A stretch of DNA of 64,000 bases from Nocardia tengchongensis. Lineage in GTDB: Bacteria > Actinomycetota > Actinomycetes > Mycobacteriales > Mycobacteriaceae. The first letter of the stretch is position 1. Each line of letters starts with the position of its first letter. Under the pieces are notes generated by a model that was given only the letters and a program-made list of their open reading frames with translations, did no database searches and was not told the origin of the DNA. Below are positions 17,235 to 26,580 of the stretch, piece after piece. Both the position numbers and the translations under genes were made by a program. The stretch spans positions 4,836,001 through 4,900,000 of the forward strand of contig NZ_CP074371.1 in assembly GCF_018362975.1 (NCBI RefSeq), given 5' to 3'.

Positions 17235-19895
17235 TCAGGCGTAAGTCCCCGGCGCCGGGCGCGTTCCCGCGGCGAAACGTGCTGCGCGCCGCTGCAATCG
17301 GTGATCGGTGCGGCGGTCGCGGACGGCCGGCACGGGCCCGGGCGCGTGGAAGAACCAGCGTTTGGCCGCCTCGGCCAGCGCGAGATACACGAGGATCATG
17401 GCGAGCAGGGCCGCGAAGAATCCGGCGGGCAGGGGCTCGAAGCCGAGCGCGGCGGCCAGCGGGGTCACGGGAAGTAACGCGCCGATCCCGACCGCGGCCA
17501 GGGCGGCGGTGAGCAGGACAACACTGGGACGGCTGCGGAAGAACGGTGTTCTGCGGGTGCGGATGACGAACAGCACCAAGGTCTGGGTGGCCAGTGACTC
17601 GACGAACCAGCCGGTGTGGAACAGGGATTCGCCGGCGTGGAAGACCCAGATCATGATCCCGAAGGTGGCGAAGTCGAAGACCGAGCTGATCGGGCCGAAC
17701 ACCAGCATGAACCGCCGGATCAGCGCGATGTCCCAGCGCGACGGGCGCGCCAGCTGCTCCTCGTCCACGGTGTCGGTGGGGATGGCGAGCTGGCTGGAGT
17801 CGTAGAGCAGGTTGTTGAGCAGGATCTGTGAGGGCAGCATCGGCAGGAAGGGCAGGAAGGCCGACGCGCCGGCCGCGCTGAACATATTGCCGAAATTGCT
17901 GGAGGTACCCATCAGGACGTACTTCATGGTGTTGGCGAAGACGCGGCGGCCCTGGGTGACGCCGTCGGCCAGCACCTGCAGATCCTTCTCGAGCAGCACC
18001 ACGTCGGCGGCGTCCTTGGCGACGTCGGTGGCGGCGTCGACGGAGATCCCGACATCGGCCGCGTGCAGGGCCAGCGCGTCGTTGACGCCGTCGCCGAGGA
18101 AGGCGACATCGACGCCGAGCGAGCGTTGCGCGCGCACGATGCGCGCCTTCTGCTCCGGGTCGATACGCGCGAAAATTGTTGTGGTGGAGAGTTTCCCGGC
18201 GAGCTCCGGGTCGGTGAGGCGGTCGATGTCGGCGCCCGAGAGCGTGCCTTCCACGCGCAGGCCCAGCCGTTCGCACACCTGCGCGGCCACGCCCGGATGA
18301 TCTCCGGTGATCACCTTGACCGCGATGCCCAGCGTCGTCAGCCGGGTGATGGCCGCGCCGGCAGTGGATTTCGGCGGGTCCAGGAAGACCAGGAATCCGG
18401 CCAGCCGCAGCCCGGTCTCCTCGGCGGTCGTCAGTGCCGTGGTGCCGACCGCCGAACGGGTGGCCACCGCGACCACGCGGTGTCCGGCCGCGAACTCGTC
18501 GTCGAGGGCCCTGGCCGCTGATTCGGGAACGTGTTCACAGCAGGCGAGTACGGCTTCCGGTGCGCCCTTGGTGATGAGGACCCGCTCACCCGCGGGCGAC
18601 TCGACCAGGACCGACACCATGCGGCGCCGATGATCGAAAGGCAATGTGGCCAGGCGCGAATACCGGCCGGCCGCCGCCCGCTGGGGGAGCGGCGCCGCCC
18701 ACAGCGCGGTGTCGAGCGCGTCGCCGCCCACCAGAGCGCCCTGCTCGATCGAACCGTCGGTGCACACCAGTCCGAGCGTGGTGGTTTCGGTGCCGTCGGA
18801 CGAGTCGGCGGCGACCGTGCGCATGAACTCGATCCGCCCTTCGGTCAGCGTCCCGGTCTTGTCGGTGAACAGCACCTCGATATCGCCGAGATCCTCGATA
18901 CAGACGAGCCGCTTCACCAGCACCCCGCGCTGGGCCAGCAGCCGCGACCCGGCCGCGAGACTGGTGGACACCACCGCCGGGAGCAGTTGGGGCGAGATCC
19001 CTACCGCGATCGCCAGCGAGAACATCAGCGCGTCCAGCAACGGCCGGTGCAGCACCAGGTTCACCGCGAAGATGCCGATCGTCAGGGCGGCGGCGACCCG
19101 CACCAGCAGCATCGAGAACCGGCGCAGTCCGACCTGGAACTCGGTCTCGGGCTCCTTGCGCGCCAAACCGACCGCGATACGCCCGAATTCGGTGTCGCCG
19201 CCCGTCGCGATCACCACACCCCGGCCGGTCCCGGTGGCGACCACCGTGCCCATGAGGGCACAGGACGACAGCTCGGCGATCGGGCTGCCCTCGGGTACCG
19301 CCTCCGCCGATTTCCGCACCGGCTCGGCTTCCCCGGTGAGCACCGATTCATCGCAGTGCAGACCGGTGGAGAACAGCAGCCGCAGATCGGCGGGCACCAG
19401 TTCCCCCGGCCGCAGCTCGACGATGTCGCCGGGAACCAGTTCCGGGAGATCGATCGATCGGGCCCGCCCGTCGCGCACCGCCACGACCCGATGCCGGATG
19501 CGCTCGTGCAGCGCATCGGCGGCCTGCTCGGCGCGAAACTCGTTGACGGTGCCCAGCCCCACCGACAGGGCCACGATCACGCCGATGACCACCGCATCGG
19601 TGCGCTCGCCGAGGAAGAAGGAAACCGCGGCGGTCACGGCCAGCAGCAACAACAGCGGTGAACGCAACTGACGGGCCACGACCGGTCCGATTCGCGCCCG
19701 ATGAGTCCGAATGGCATTGGGGCCGAACAAGGCTGCTCGACGGGCGGATTCGGCCTCGGTCAGGCCGGTGTCGCCGGTGGCAAGCGCGGTCATCACCCGG
19801 TCGGCCGGCTGCGCCGCGGCGATCGCGACGGGTATGGCGCGAACCGGCTGCCGCGGACCGGTATTCGTGACGGCCGTGCGCGCAGGAATCGTCAT
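17235..19895 (-). CDS. P-type ATPase, MgtA/MgtB-like
   Basis: An 886-residue cation pump of the inner membrane. It shows the actuator TGES-like loop (DESVLTGEAEPVRKSAE), the phosphorylation site FTDKTGTLTEG, the hinge [20 protein letters not shown], and ten or so membrane segments. GISPQLLPAVVSTSLAAGSR and QRGVLVKRL before the DKTGT site resemble Mg2+-transporting P3B ATPases more than heavy-metal pumps; the ion is not certain. In mycobacteria DosR controls another P-type ATPase (CtpF), so this gene may play a similar role. ATG 19895 is selected over an upstream in-frame start because a DosR-like box lies at 19954-19967. Confidence 0.88.
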   Translation of the reverse strand: MTIPARTAVTNTGPRQPVRAIPVAIAAAQPADRVMTALATGDTGLTEAESARRAALFGPNAIRTHRARIGPVVARQLRSPLLLLLAVTAAVSFFLGERTDAVVIGVIVALSVGLGTVNEFRAEQAADALHERIRHRVVAVRDGRARSIDLPELVPGDIVELRPGELVPADLRLLFSTGLHCDESVLTGEAEPVRKSAEAVPEGSPIAELSSCALMGTVVATGTGRGVVIATGGDTEFGRIAVGLARKEPETEFQVGLRRFSMLLVRVAAALTIGIFAVNLVLHRPLLDALMFSLAIAVGISPQLLPAVVSTSLAAGSRLLAQRGVLVKRLVCIEDLGDIEVLFTDKTGTLTEGRIEFMRTVAADSSDGTETTTLGLVCTDGSIEQGALVGGDALDTALWAAPLPQRAAAGRYSRLATLPFDHRRRMVSVLVESPAGERVLITKGAPEAVLACCEHVPESAARALDDEFAAGHRVVAVATRSAVGTTALTTAEETGLRLAGFLVFLDPPKSTAGAAITRLTTLGIAVKVITGDHPGVAAQVCERLGLRVEGTLSGADIDRLTDPELAGKLSTTTIFARIDPEQKARIVRAQRSLGVDVAFLGDGVNDALALHAADVGISVDAATDVAKDAADVVLLEKDLQVLADGVTQGRRVFANTMKYVLMGTSSNFGNMFSAAGASAFLPFLPMLPSQILLNNLLYDSSQLAIPTDTVDEEQLARPSRWDIALIRRFMLVFGPISSVFDFATFGIMIWVFHAGESLFHTGWFVESLATQTLVLFVIRTRRTPFFRSRPSVVLLTAALAAVGIGALLPVTPLAAALGFEPLPAGFFAALLAMILVYLALAEAAKRWFFHAPGPVPAVRDRRTDHRLQRRAARFAAGTRPAPGTYA

Positions 19896-19953
19896 GTCTT
19901 CGAGGGTTCCGCTGGATCCCGGGGATCGATAGGGCCCGCCCGCACGCAGCCGG

Positions 19954-19967
19954 GGGACCAAAGACCT
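19954..19967 (-). promoter_or_regulatory. DosR-like box before the P-type ATPase
   Basis: GGGACCAAAGACCT: perfect left half-site and one mismatch plus a terminal change on the right; 58 bases before the start. Confidence 0.6.
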
Positions 19968-20282
19968 TGTAGCCGAGGACTTGCCGCCACTGCGGCCGGT
20001 AGCGGGCGCATCGCAGAATTGGCAGGTCGGTCCCGAGGTCCGGGGTGGCTCCAGAGGATGAGGTGCGAGCGGACTGTAAGCCGGATTGTGCTGTATGCCC
20101 GTCGATTCGGCCCTCCGCCGCGACGTGACACCTGCAAGTCACGGGAGACGATGACCGGTGCGGCGACTCCGGATTCGTCCCCTCTGACTATCGTCGCTGC
20201 TGGATCGCTCTGGCCTCGGGGCCGGCGTTCGGGAACCAAGCCGCGAGAACCTCGCGAGAACAAGTTGCCGCAGCAACGGAAA

Positions 20283-20312
20283 CCGCCGCGCCCCGATCGG
20301 GAGGCGCGGCGG
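20283..20312 (-). terminator. devR terminator hairpin
   Basis: A 10-bp perfect stem (CCGCCGCGCC paired with GGCGCGGCGG) with a loop that can itself pair (CCGATCGG), 18 bases after the devR stop. There is no clear U-tract, as is usual in actinobacteria. Confidence 0.7.
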
Positions 20313-20330
20313 ATCGTCTTCATCGCCGCG

Positions 20331-20978
20331 TCAGCGCGGTTCGGGGTGGTCGGCGTGCAGTTTGGAGGCGTAGACCGCGGCCTGGGTGCGGCGTTCCATG
20401 CCCAGTTTGGCGAGCAGGCGGGAGACGTAGTTCTTGACCGTCTTCTCGGCGAGGAACATGCGCTCCGCGATCTGGCGGTTGGTCAGGCCCTCGCCGAGCA
20501 GATCGAGGAGTTTGCGCTCTTGTTCGGTGAGCCCGGCCAGGGGCCCGTCCGATTGGGTGCTGCGGCGCAGCCGGTCCATGAGCGCGGCGGCGGCGCGGTT
20601 GTCCAGCAGCGAGCGGCCGGCCCCGATCTCCTTGATGGCCTTGGCCAGCTCCATGCCCTTGATGTCCTTGACCACGTAGCCGCTGGCGCCGGCCAGGATG
20701 GCGTCCATCATGGCCTGTTCATCGGTGAACGAGGTGAGTATCAGGCAGCGCAGCCCATCCAGGCGCGAGAGCAGGTCGCGGCACAGTTCGATGCCGTTGC
20801 CATCGGGCAGTCGGACGTCGAGGACCGCGACATCGGGCTTGAGGGCGGGGATCCGGGCCAGCGCCTGGGCGCAGTCGGAGGCTTCGCCGAGGACGGTGAT
20901 GTCCGGGTCGCTGTCGAGCAAGTCGACGAGCCCCCGGCGAACGATCTCGTGGTCGTCTACGAGAAATACGGTGATCAT
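20331..20978 (-). CDS. devR: Hypoxia response regulator DevR/DosR
   Basis: A 215-residue NarL-type response regulator, close to mycobacterial DosR along its whole length. Receiver domain: [18 protein letters not shown], phospho-acceptor Asp54 in [13 protein letters not shown], and LILTSF. LuxR-type [41 protein letters not shown], including the DNA-contacting KTVKNY segment and the threonines used in the helix rearrangement of DosR. It should activate the genes preceded by the boxes listed here. The partner kinase gene devS lies 11 kb to the left, not adjacent. It sits alone between terminator and promoter regions. Confidence 0.95.
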   Translation of the reverse strand: MITVFLVDDHEIVRRGLVDLLDSDPDITVLGEASDCAQALARIPALKPDVAVLDVRLPDGNGIELCRDLLSRLDGLRCLILTSFTDEQAMMDAILAGASGYVVKDIKGMELAKAIKEIGAGRSLLDNRAAAALMDRLRRSTQSDGPLAGLTEQERKLLDLLGEGLTNRQIAERMFLAEKTVKNYVSRLLAKLGMERRTQAAVYASKLHADHPEPR

Positions 20979-21051
20979 GGCCGGTTCCCATCTTCTCGGG
21001 CTGTGAGGTCAAAGATAGCGCGCGGGTCCCGCGGCCGCGAAACGCCGAAAT

Positions 21052-22050
21052 TCATTCGGCTGTCGAGGTGGCGGGCGCGGTGACCTCGAGGATCTGCGCG
21101 AGGGGCAGCCGCGGTGTCCGGGGCTGACGTTGCTCGGAGGTGGGGACGCTACCGATGCGAACCAGGACCTGTGGCTGCTCGTCTCGGCCGGTGAGCCCAC
21201 GGATGATCGCACGACTGCGCGGCAGTTCGGTGACATGGGTGAGCGGGCACGTGGCGTAGCCGGCGACCGTGCATTCGAGCAGGATGGTCGACAGAGCCTC
21301 ACCGCAGCGCACGAGTTCGACGAGGCTGTCGCCGCTGGACACGACTACGACGACGGATCGGTCGTCGTCGATCTCGGTGCGGCGCGGTTCGCCTGCGGCG
21401 GCGGGCAGGACGCGGTTCACCTCGACGCGCTCACGCTCCTCTGCGGAGAGTCGAGCAGTGGGAGGGATGCCCTCGGCGGCCAGCGAATGCCCTGCCCACC
21501 ACTGTAATTCGGCCTGATAGCCGGAATCGTAGCGGCGCACGGCGGCGGTGAGCCGCGACGCGTGGGCCAGTTCGGAGCGGGCTTCGGGCGGCAGCACGGT
21601 GACCACGGCGTCGAGCGGGTCGACGATCACCGGAAGCACCGGTTCGAAATCGCGCCAGCCGTCCGGGGCGGTGAACGGGAGCCGGTCGGTGTACCGGATT
21701 TCGATGGCGGCCGCGCGATCCAGGTCGGCGTCGGTGACGATGCGCGAGGGTTCGAAGGTGACCGCCGCGAGATGGTCGTGGCGGGTGGGATTCGGGAAGT
21801 AGGCGACCCGGATCTGCCATCCGGTTGCCGCGAGCGCCGCCCGCAGGTGGCCCAGCGCGAGGCCGCAGCTGATCAGCAGCTGCCGTCCGGAGGCGTCGGT
21901 GGCGGGCAGGATCCGCTCGCGCACCGAGAACAGGTGCAGGGTGGCGCCGTCGAAGACCCAGTGCCACGGTTGGCTGTTGTGCAACGAGGGCGCGCGACCG
22001 GACAGCCGGACGGCCTGCTCGATCGTGTCACCGCTGGGTAATGGGCTCAT
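21052..22050 (-). CDS. Acg-family nitroreductase-like protein (copy 2)
   Basis: A 332-residue second member of the Acg family, the same length as copy 1 but clearly diverged. It has RAPSLHNSQPWHWVF near residue 19, SGRQLLISCGLALGHLRAAL, and the C-terminal half with ILLECTVAGYATCPLTHVTEL. An FMN-binding nitroreductase fold is expected; physiological substrate unknown. It is divergent from the three-domain OtsB1-like gene and shares two DosR-like boxes with it. In mycobacteria paralogues such as Rv2032, Rv3127 and Rv3131 are all DosR targets. Confidence 0.9.
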   Translation of the reverse strand: MSPLPSGDTIEQAVRLSGRAPSLHNSQPWHWVFDGATLHLFSVRERILPATDASGRQLLISCGLALGHLRAALAATGWQIRVAYFPNPTRHDHLAAVTFEPSRIVTDADLDRAAAIEIRYTDRLPFTAPDGWRDFEPVLPVIVDPLDAVVTVLPPEARSELAHASRLTAAVRRYDSGYQAELQWWAGHSLAAEGIPPTARLSAEERERVEVNRVLPAAAGEPRRTEIDDDRSVVVVVSSGDSLVELVRCGEALSTILLECTVAGYATCPLTHVTELPRSRAIIRGLTGRDEQPQVLVRIGSVPTSEQRQPRTPRLPLAQILEVTAPATSTAE

Positions 22051-22086
22051 GGACTCACGCTAGGACGCGGGCCGTCATAGCCGCAG

Positions 22087-22100
22087 GGGCCGTTGGTCCT
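22087..22100. promoter_or_regulatory. DosR-like box, divergent promoter (site 1)
   Basis: GGGCCGTTGGTCCT, 37 bases before the Acg copy 2 start and about 57-78 bases before the OtsB1-like start. It can serve either direction. Confidence 0.65.
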
Positions 22101-22114
22101 CGTTGCGGTGCTAC

Positions 22115-22128
22115 AGGACCCTTGGCTT
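22115..22128. promoter_or_regulatory. DosR-like box, divergent promoter (site 2)
   Basis: AGGACCCTTGGCTT, spaced 28 bases (start to start) from site 1. Paired sites with such spacing are usual for DosR promoters. Confidence 0.5.
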
Positions 22129-22156
22129 CGCGCCGGGCGCGACGCACGCTGAATCC

Positions 22157-25100
22157 GTGGACGAGCACACACAGGCCATGCCGTTGATCGATGCGCGGCG
22201 TCACGATGCGGTGATCTTCGATATGGACGGCGTGGTGACCGACAGCGCGTCGGTCCACGCGTCGGTCTGGAAGGAAACGTTCGACGAGTTCTTGGACCAT
22301 CGTCCAGTGGTGGTCGGTGAGGATCGGTCACCGTTCGGCGCCGACGACTACCTGCGCTGGGTCGACGGGGTTCCCCGATATCAGGGCGTCACCAATTTCC
22401 TTGCCGCGCGCGGCATCTCACTCCCGTACGGCGATCCCGCGGACGGTGAGGACGCCGGGACCGTCTGCGCGCTGGGCAATCGCAAGGACCGGCTGTTCAA
22501 GGACCGGCTCACCTGCGACGGAATGCCCGCCTTCGACACCACCGTGGCGCTGGTGCGCCGCCTGCAGGCCGCGGGCATCGGCGTCGCGGTCTTCTCGGCC
22601 AGCCGCAACTGTGCCGAGGTCCTGCGCGCGGCCGGCATCGGTGATCTGTTCGGTGTGCGCGTGGACGGGATCGTCGCCGACGAGCTGGGATTGGCGGGCA
22701 AACCCGACCCCGCGATGCTGCTCGAGGCCGCGCGCCGGCTCGGAGCCGAACCGGAACGGACGATCGTCGTGGAGGACGCGGAGGCCGGCGTGGCGGCCGG
22801 GCGCGCCGGCGGTTTCGGTCTGGTGATCGGCGTGGACCGGGGCGGGCACGGGGACCGGCTCGCCGAACACGGGGCCGATGTGGTGGTCGCCGATCTCGGG
22901 CAGGTGGGGCTGCGCAACGGTTTCCGGCGGATGTCGGAGCTGCCCGAGGCGAGCCCGGCCCGGCTCGGCGACCTGCTCGACACCGAAAAGGCCTCGGTCC
23001 TCCTCGATTTCGACGGCACGCTGTCGGCCATCGTGCCCGATCCGGGTGCGGCGGCCCTGGTGGACGGCGCGGCCGCGGCGCTGCAGCGGCTGGCCTCGCG
23101 GTGCCCGGTGGCCATCGTGAGCGGTCGCGAGCTCGCGGATCTGCGGGAACGGGTGGGGGTGGACGGACTCTGGTACGCCGGATGTCACGGATTCGAATTG
23201 CTCGCCCCCGATGGTACGACCCACGTGCACGATGCGGCGCCGGGCGCGGAACTCGCCCTCGCCGCGGCGGCCGCGGAACTCGAGCGATCACTGCGCGACA
23301 TCCCCGGAGTTCTGGTGGAGCACAAACGGTTCGCCGTCGCGGTGCACTACCGGCGCGTGGCGCCGGAACGGGTCCCCGCGGTGACGGCCGCGGTGCACGC
23401 GCAGGCGCGCGACCGGGGCCTGCGGGTGACGGGCGGGCGCAAGGTCGTGGAACTGCGACCGGATGTGGACTGGGACAAGGGAACCGCGCTGCGCTGGATC
23501 CTGGGCCACCTCACCACGCCGACCCTGCCGATCTACCTCGGCGACGATCTCACCGACGAGGACGCCTTCGACGCGATCGAGGCCGAGGGGATCTCGGTGG
23601 TGGTCCGCCACGACGAGAACGGGGACCGGCGCACCGCCGCCCGCTTCGCGCTGCCGGGACCCGACGGCGTGCGCGCGTTCCTCGACGACCTGGCCGGGCT
23701 GTTGGACGCCGAATCGACCGGGGCCGTATCGGATTCGTGGGTGCTCGCCTTCGACGGGTACGACCCGGCGCACGAGCGCCTGCGCGAGGCGTTGTGCACG
23801 GTCGGCAACGGCTACCTCGCCACCCGGGGCGCCGCGCCCGAATGCGCGGCCGGGGAGCACCACTATCCCGGCACCTATGTGGCGGGGACCTACAACCGGC
23901 TCTTCGACCAGGTCGCCGGGCGGACCGTGGACAACGAGAGCCTGGTGAACCTGCCGAACTGGCTTCCGGTCACCTTCCGCATCGGTGACGCGGACTGGCT
24001 CGACATCGATTCCGTCGAATTGCTTTCCTACCGGCAGGAATTCGATCTGCGGCGGGCGGTGCTGCTGCGGCGGTTCCGCTTCCGTGACGCCGCCGGGCGC
24101 ATCACGCGGGTGAGTCAGCGTCGTTTCGCGGCCATGCACTCCCCGCACCTGTGCGGGCTGGAGACAGCGGTGACCGCCGAGAACTGGTCGGGCACCGTGG
24201 TCTTTCGATCGATGGTGGACGGCGGCGTGCGCAACGGCCTGGTGGCGCGGTATCGCGAACTGTCGGGCGAGCACCTCGAGCCGGTGTCGGCGCGTGAGCT
24301 GTCGCCCGAATCGGTGCTGCTGGTCGTCCGCACCGGGCAGTCGGGGATCCCGGTGGCGACCGCCGCCCGCGGCACCCTGCACCGGGACGAGGTGAAACTG
24401 TGTCCCGCAACCGAACTCGTGGAAGCGGAGGGGACGATCGGTCACGACCACGGCGTCGCGCTGTCCGAGGGGGACACGGTCGTGCTGGAGAAGATCGCGG
24501 CCGTGGTCACCGGCCGCGACCACGCCGTCTCGGCCCCGGACGACGAGGCCGCACGGTCGCTGCGCGCTGCCGGTCGCTTCGCGGAGCTGCTCGAATCCCA
24601 CACCGCCGCCTGGGAACACCTGTGGGATCGGCTGCGCATCGACCTCGACGGCGGTGACCGGGCGACCCGGGTGATCCGGTTGCATCTGCTGCACCTGGTG
24701 CAGACCCTGTCGCCGCACACCGCCGATCTCGATGTCGGTGTCCCCGCGCGTGGCCTGCACGGTGAGGCCTATCGCGGTCACGTCTTCTGGGACGAGCTGT
24801 TCGTGTACCCGGTCCTCAACCCGCGCTTCCCGAGAGTGGCCCGTGGACTGTTGCGTTACCGGTACCGGCGACTGCCCGAGGCGCGCCGGGCGGCCGCCGC
24901 GGCGGGTCAGCGCGGAGCGATGTTCCCGTGGCAGTCGGGTTCCGACGGACGTGAGGAGAGTCAGCTCCTGCATCTGAATCCGTTATCGGGGCACTGGAAT
25001 CCGGATCCGAGCCCGCGCGCCCATCACATCGGCAGCGCCGTCGCTTTCACCGTGTGGCAGTACTACCAGGCGACCGGCGACATCGAATTCCTCACCGACT

Positions 25101-26158
25101 ACGGGGCCGAACTGCTGGTCGAGATCGCTCGGTACTGGGCGAGTATGGCCGACTACGATCCCCGCCACGATCGCTATCACGTGCGTGGTGTCATCGGACC
25201 CGACGAATTTCACACCGGTTCGCCGAGATCGCCCGGGTCCGGTGTCGACGACAACGCCTACACCAACGTGATGGCGGTATGGACGTTGCTGCGCGCTCAG
25301 GAGGCATTGGAGCGGCTGACCCCGCGGGCGCGCGCGGAACTGCTGGAATCACTGCGCGTCGCGCCGGCCGAGGTCGCTCGATGGGAGCACGTGAGCCACC
25401 GCATGTTCGTGCCGTTCCACGACGGCGTCATCAGTCAGTTCGACGGCTACGAGCTGCTGGCCGAACTCGATTGGGACGGCTATCGGCAGCGCTACGGCGA
25501 GATCCAGCGGCTCGATCGCATCCTCGAGGCCGAGGGCGATGACGTCAACCGGTACCGGGCCGCCAAACAGGCCGATGTGCTGATGTTGTTCTACCTGCTC
25601 TCGGCCGACGAATTGCGGGACGTGCTGGAGCGTTTGGGGTACGAGCTGCCGGGGGAGATGATCCCGCGGACCATCGACTACTACCTGGCCCGGACCTCAC
25701 ATGGCTCCACGCTGAGCGCGCTGGTCCACGCCTGGGTGCTGGCCCGCGCGCACCGGGCACGGGCCATGGACTTCTTCGACCGGGTCCTCGACTCCGATGT
25801 CGCCGATATCCAGGGCGGCACCACGGAGGAGGGAATTCATCTGGGCGCCATGGCCGGCAGTATCGACCTCGTGCAGCGCTGCTTCACCGGGATGGAGATC
25901 CGATCCGATCGCCTGATCTTCAATCCGTGCTGGCCGAGCGAGCTGGGGGAGCTGCGCTGCTCGATCATCTACCGGGGACACCGCCTCGCGATCCGGATCA
26001 GTGCCGACCTGCTGGAGGTCGCCGCGGATGCGGGCCGCGCCGATCCGGTCGAGGTCCACTGTGCCGGCGTCACCACGATGCTGGCGGCCGGCGCTACCGT
26101 GCGAATCCCGCTGGGGACAGCGGATTTCGTGCCCGGTCGCGATCAGGAACGGAACTGA
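22157..26158 (+). CDS. otsB1: HAD phosphatase / trehalose-6-phosphatase / GH65 phosphorylase triple fusion (OtsB1/Rv2006-like)
   Basis: A protein of about 1333 residues with three enzymatic modules. Residues about 10-235: beta-phosphoglucomutase-like HAD (DAVIFDMDGVVTDSASVH, GKPDPAMLLEAARRLG, VVEDAEAGVAAGR). Residues about 255-500: trehalose-6-phosphate phosphatase (VLLDFDGTLSAIVPDPGAAA, YLGDDLTDEDAFDAI). Residues about 530-1325: glycoside hydrolase 65 phosphorylase, with the catalytic-acid region GVIGPDEFHTGSP and DDNAYTN. The combination suggests synthesis or recycling of trehalose to glucose-1-phosphate and glucose-6-phosphate. Mycobacterial Rv2006 has the same order and is DosR-induced. 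The start is uncertain: GTG 22157 or ATG 22178. The frame also extends to 22103, inside the promoter. Confidence 0.9.
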   Translation: MDEHTQAMPLIDARRHDAVIFDMDGVVTDSASVHASVWKETFDEFLDHRPVVVGEDRSPFGADDYLRWVDGVPRYQGVTNFLAARGISLPYGDPADGEDAGTVCALGNRKDRLFKDRLTCDGMPAFDTTVALVRRLQAAGIGVAVFSASRNCAEVLRAAGIGDLFGVRVDGIVADELGLAGKPDPAMLLEAARRLGAEPERTIVVEDAEAGVAAGRAGGFGLVIGVDRGGHGDRLAEHGADVVVADLGQVGLRNGFRRMSELPEASPARLGDLLDTEKASVLLDFDGTLSAIVPDPGAAALVDGAAAALQRLASRCPVAIVSGRELADLRERVGVDGLWYAGCHGFELLAPDGTTHVHDAAPGAELALAAAAAELERSLRDIPGVLVEHKRFAVAVHYRRVAPERVPAVTAAVHAQARDRGLRVTGGRKVVELRPDVDWDKGTALRWILGHLTTPTLPIYLGDDLTDEDAFDAIEAEGISVVVRHDENGDRRTAARFALPGPDGVRAFLDDLAGLLDAESTGAVSDSWVLAFDGYDPAHERLREALCTVGNGYLATRGAAPECAAGEHHYPGTYVAGTYNRLFDQVAGRTVDNESLVNLPNWLPVTFRIGDADWLDIDSVELLSYRQEFDLRRAVLLRRFRFRDAAGRITRVSQRRFAAMHSPHLCGLETAVTAENWSGTVVFRSMVDGGVRNGLVARYRELSGEHLEPVSARELSPESVLLVVRTGQSGIPVATAARGTLHRDEVKLCPATELVEAEGTIGHDHGVALSEGDTVVLEKIAAVVTGRDHAVSAPDDEAARSLRAAGRFAELLESHTAAWEHLWDRLRIDLDGGDRATRVIRLHLLHLVQTLSPHTADLDVGVPARGLHGEAYRGHVFWDELFVYPVLNPRFPRVARGLLRYRYRRLPEARRAAAAAGQRGAMFPWQSGSDGREESQLLHLNPLSGHWNPDPSPRAHHIGSAVAFTVWQYYQATGDIEFLTDYGAELLVEIARYWASMADYDPRHDRYHVRGVIGPDEFHTGSPRSPGSGVDDNAYTNVMAVWTLLRAQEALERLTPRARAELLESLRVAPAEVARWEHVSHRMFVPFHDGVISQFDGYELLAELDWDGYRQRYGEIQRLDRILEAEGDDVNRYRAAKQADVLMLFYLLSADELRDVLERLGYELPGEMIPRTIDYYLARTSHGSTLSALVHAWVLARAHRARAMDFFDRVLDSDVADIQGGTTEEGIHLGAMAGSIDLVQRCFTGMEIRSDRLIFNPCWPSELGELRCSIIYRGHRLAIRISADLLEVAADAGRADPVEVHCAGVTTMLAAGATVRIPLGTADFVPGRDQERN

Positions 26159-26348
26159 CCGGCACCCCACCGGACCAGCCCCACCGCGACCGCCAGATAT
26201 TCGACGAACGCGAGGTAGACCAGTACCGCGCCGTACATCCGCGCCAGTCGGACAGGTAGACGGTGGCGGCGGGGATCGCGACGACCATGACCGTGCCGAG
26301 GACCAGTGCCACGATCGCGACGGTGTGCGCGGGTGCGGGAGAATCCAT
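26143..26348 (-). CDS. Small two-helix membrane protein (frame broken by one base)
   Basis: The first part, MDSPAPAHTVAIVALVLGTV through VYLSDW, gives one membrane helix. After the CCGCG stretch at 26239-26243 another frame continues with MYGAVLVYLAFVEYLAVAVG and ends GAGQFRS at 26143. Adding one base joins them into a protein of about 68 residues with two helices. Its end overlaps the OtsB1-like gene tail-to-tail. A weak DosR-like box lies 38 bases upstream. No family recognised. Confidence 0.55.
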
Positions 26349-26385
26349 GGCAATCAGCTTTGCCCGCGGGGCGGGGCGGGCAGCA

Positions 26386-26399
26386 GGGCCGTTGTTCTC
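26386..26399 (-). promoter_or_regulatory. Weak DosR-like box before the small membrane protein
   Basis: GGGCCGTTGTTCTC resembles the stronger site GGGCCGTTGGTCCT at 22087 but has a damaged right half. Confidence 0.35.
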
Positions 26400-26418
26400 G
26401 ATCCGATGGTGACCAATG

Positions 26419-26432
26419 GCGCCCGAAGTCCC
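26419..26432 (+). promoter_or_regulatory. DosR-like box, distal, before the USP-xfp operon
   Basis: GCGCCCGAAGTCCC; the right half-site is intact (compare AGGACCGAAGTCCC at 13876). Confidence 0.45.
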
Positions 26433-26460
26433 GACCCCGTGGCCTGGGGACGCCGCGCAG

Positions 26461-26474
26461 GGGCCTTTGGTCCC
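26461..26474 (+). promoter_or_regulatory. DosR box, proximal, before the USP-xfp operon
   Basis: GGGCCTTTGGTCCC, a near-consensus site 107 bases upstream of the USP start. Confidence 0.7.
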
Positions 26475-26580
26475 CGGTTCGAGGACGATCGCCCGCAGTC
26501 GTGAGGCAGGTCGCATTCCTACCGTGAGAGGACCGGCCCGATTCGGGCGCCGATGATTTCACCTCACCCCGGAGGCCACG

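Larger units (their letters stand above)
19896..20330. other. Intergenic region between the P-type ATPase and devR
   Basis: Holds the DosR-like box at 19954-19967 and the devR terminator at 20283-20312. The central 20050-20270 stretch contains several small hairpins (such as GGCC-TCGG-GGCC around 20213 and GTTGC-CGCA-GCAAC around 20263) and no gene. It might belong to a long leader of the ATPase gene. Confidence 0.5.

Noticed and set aside
20060..20160. Minus-strand stretch with CCGGCTTACAG, resembling the 3' end of RNase P RNA
   Set aside because: The 5' half of RNase P (GAGGAAAGTCC-type) is absent and would fall into devR; the match is too short.
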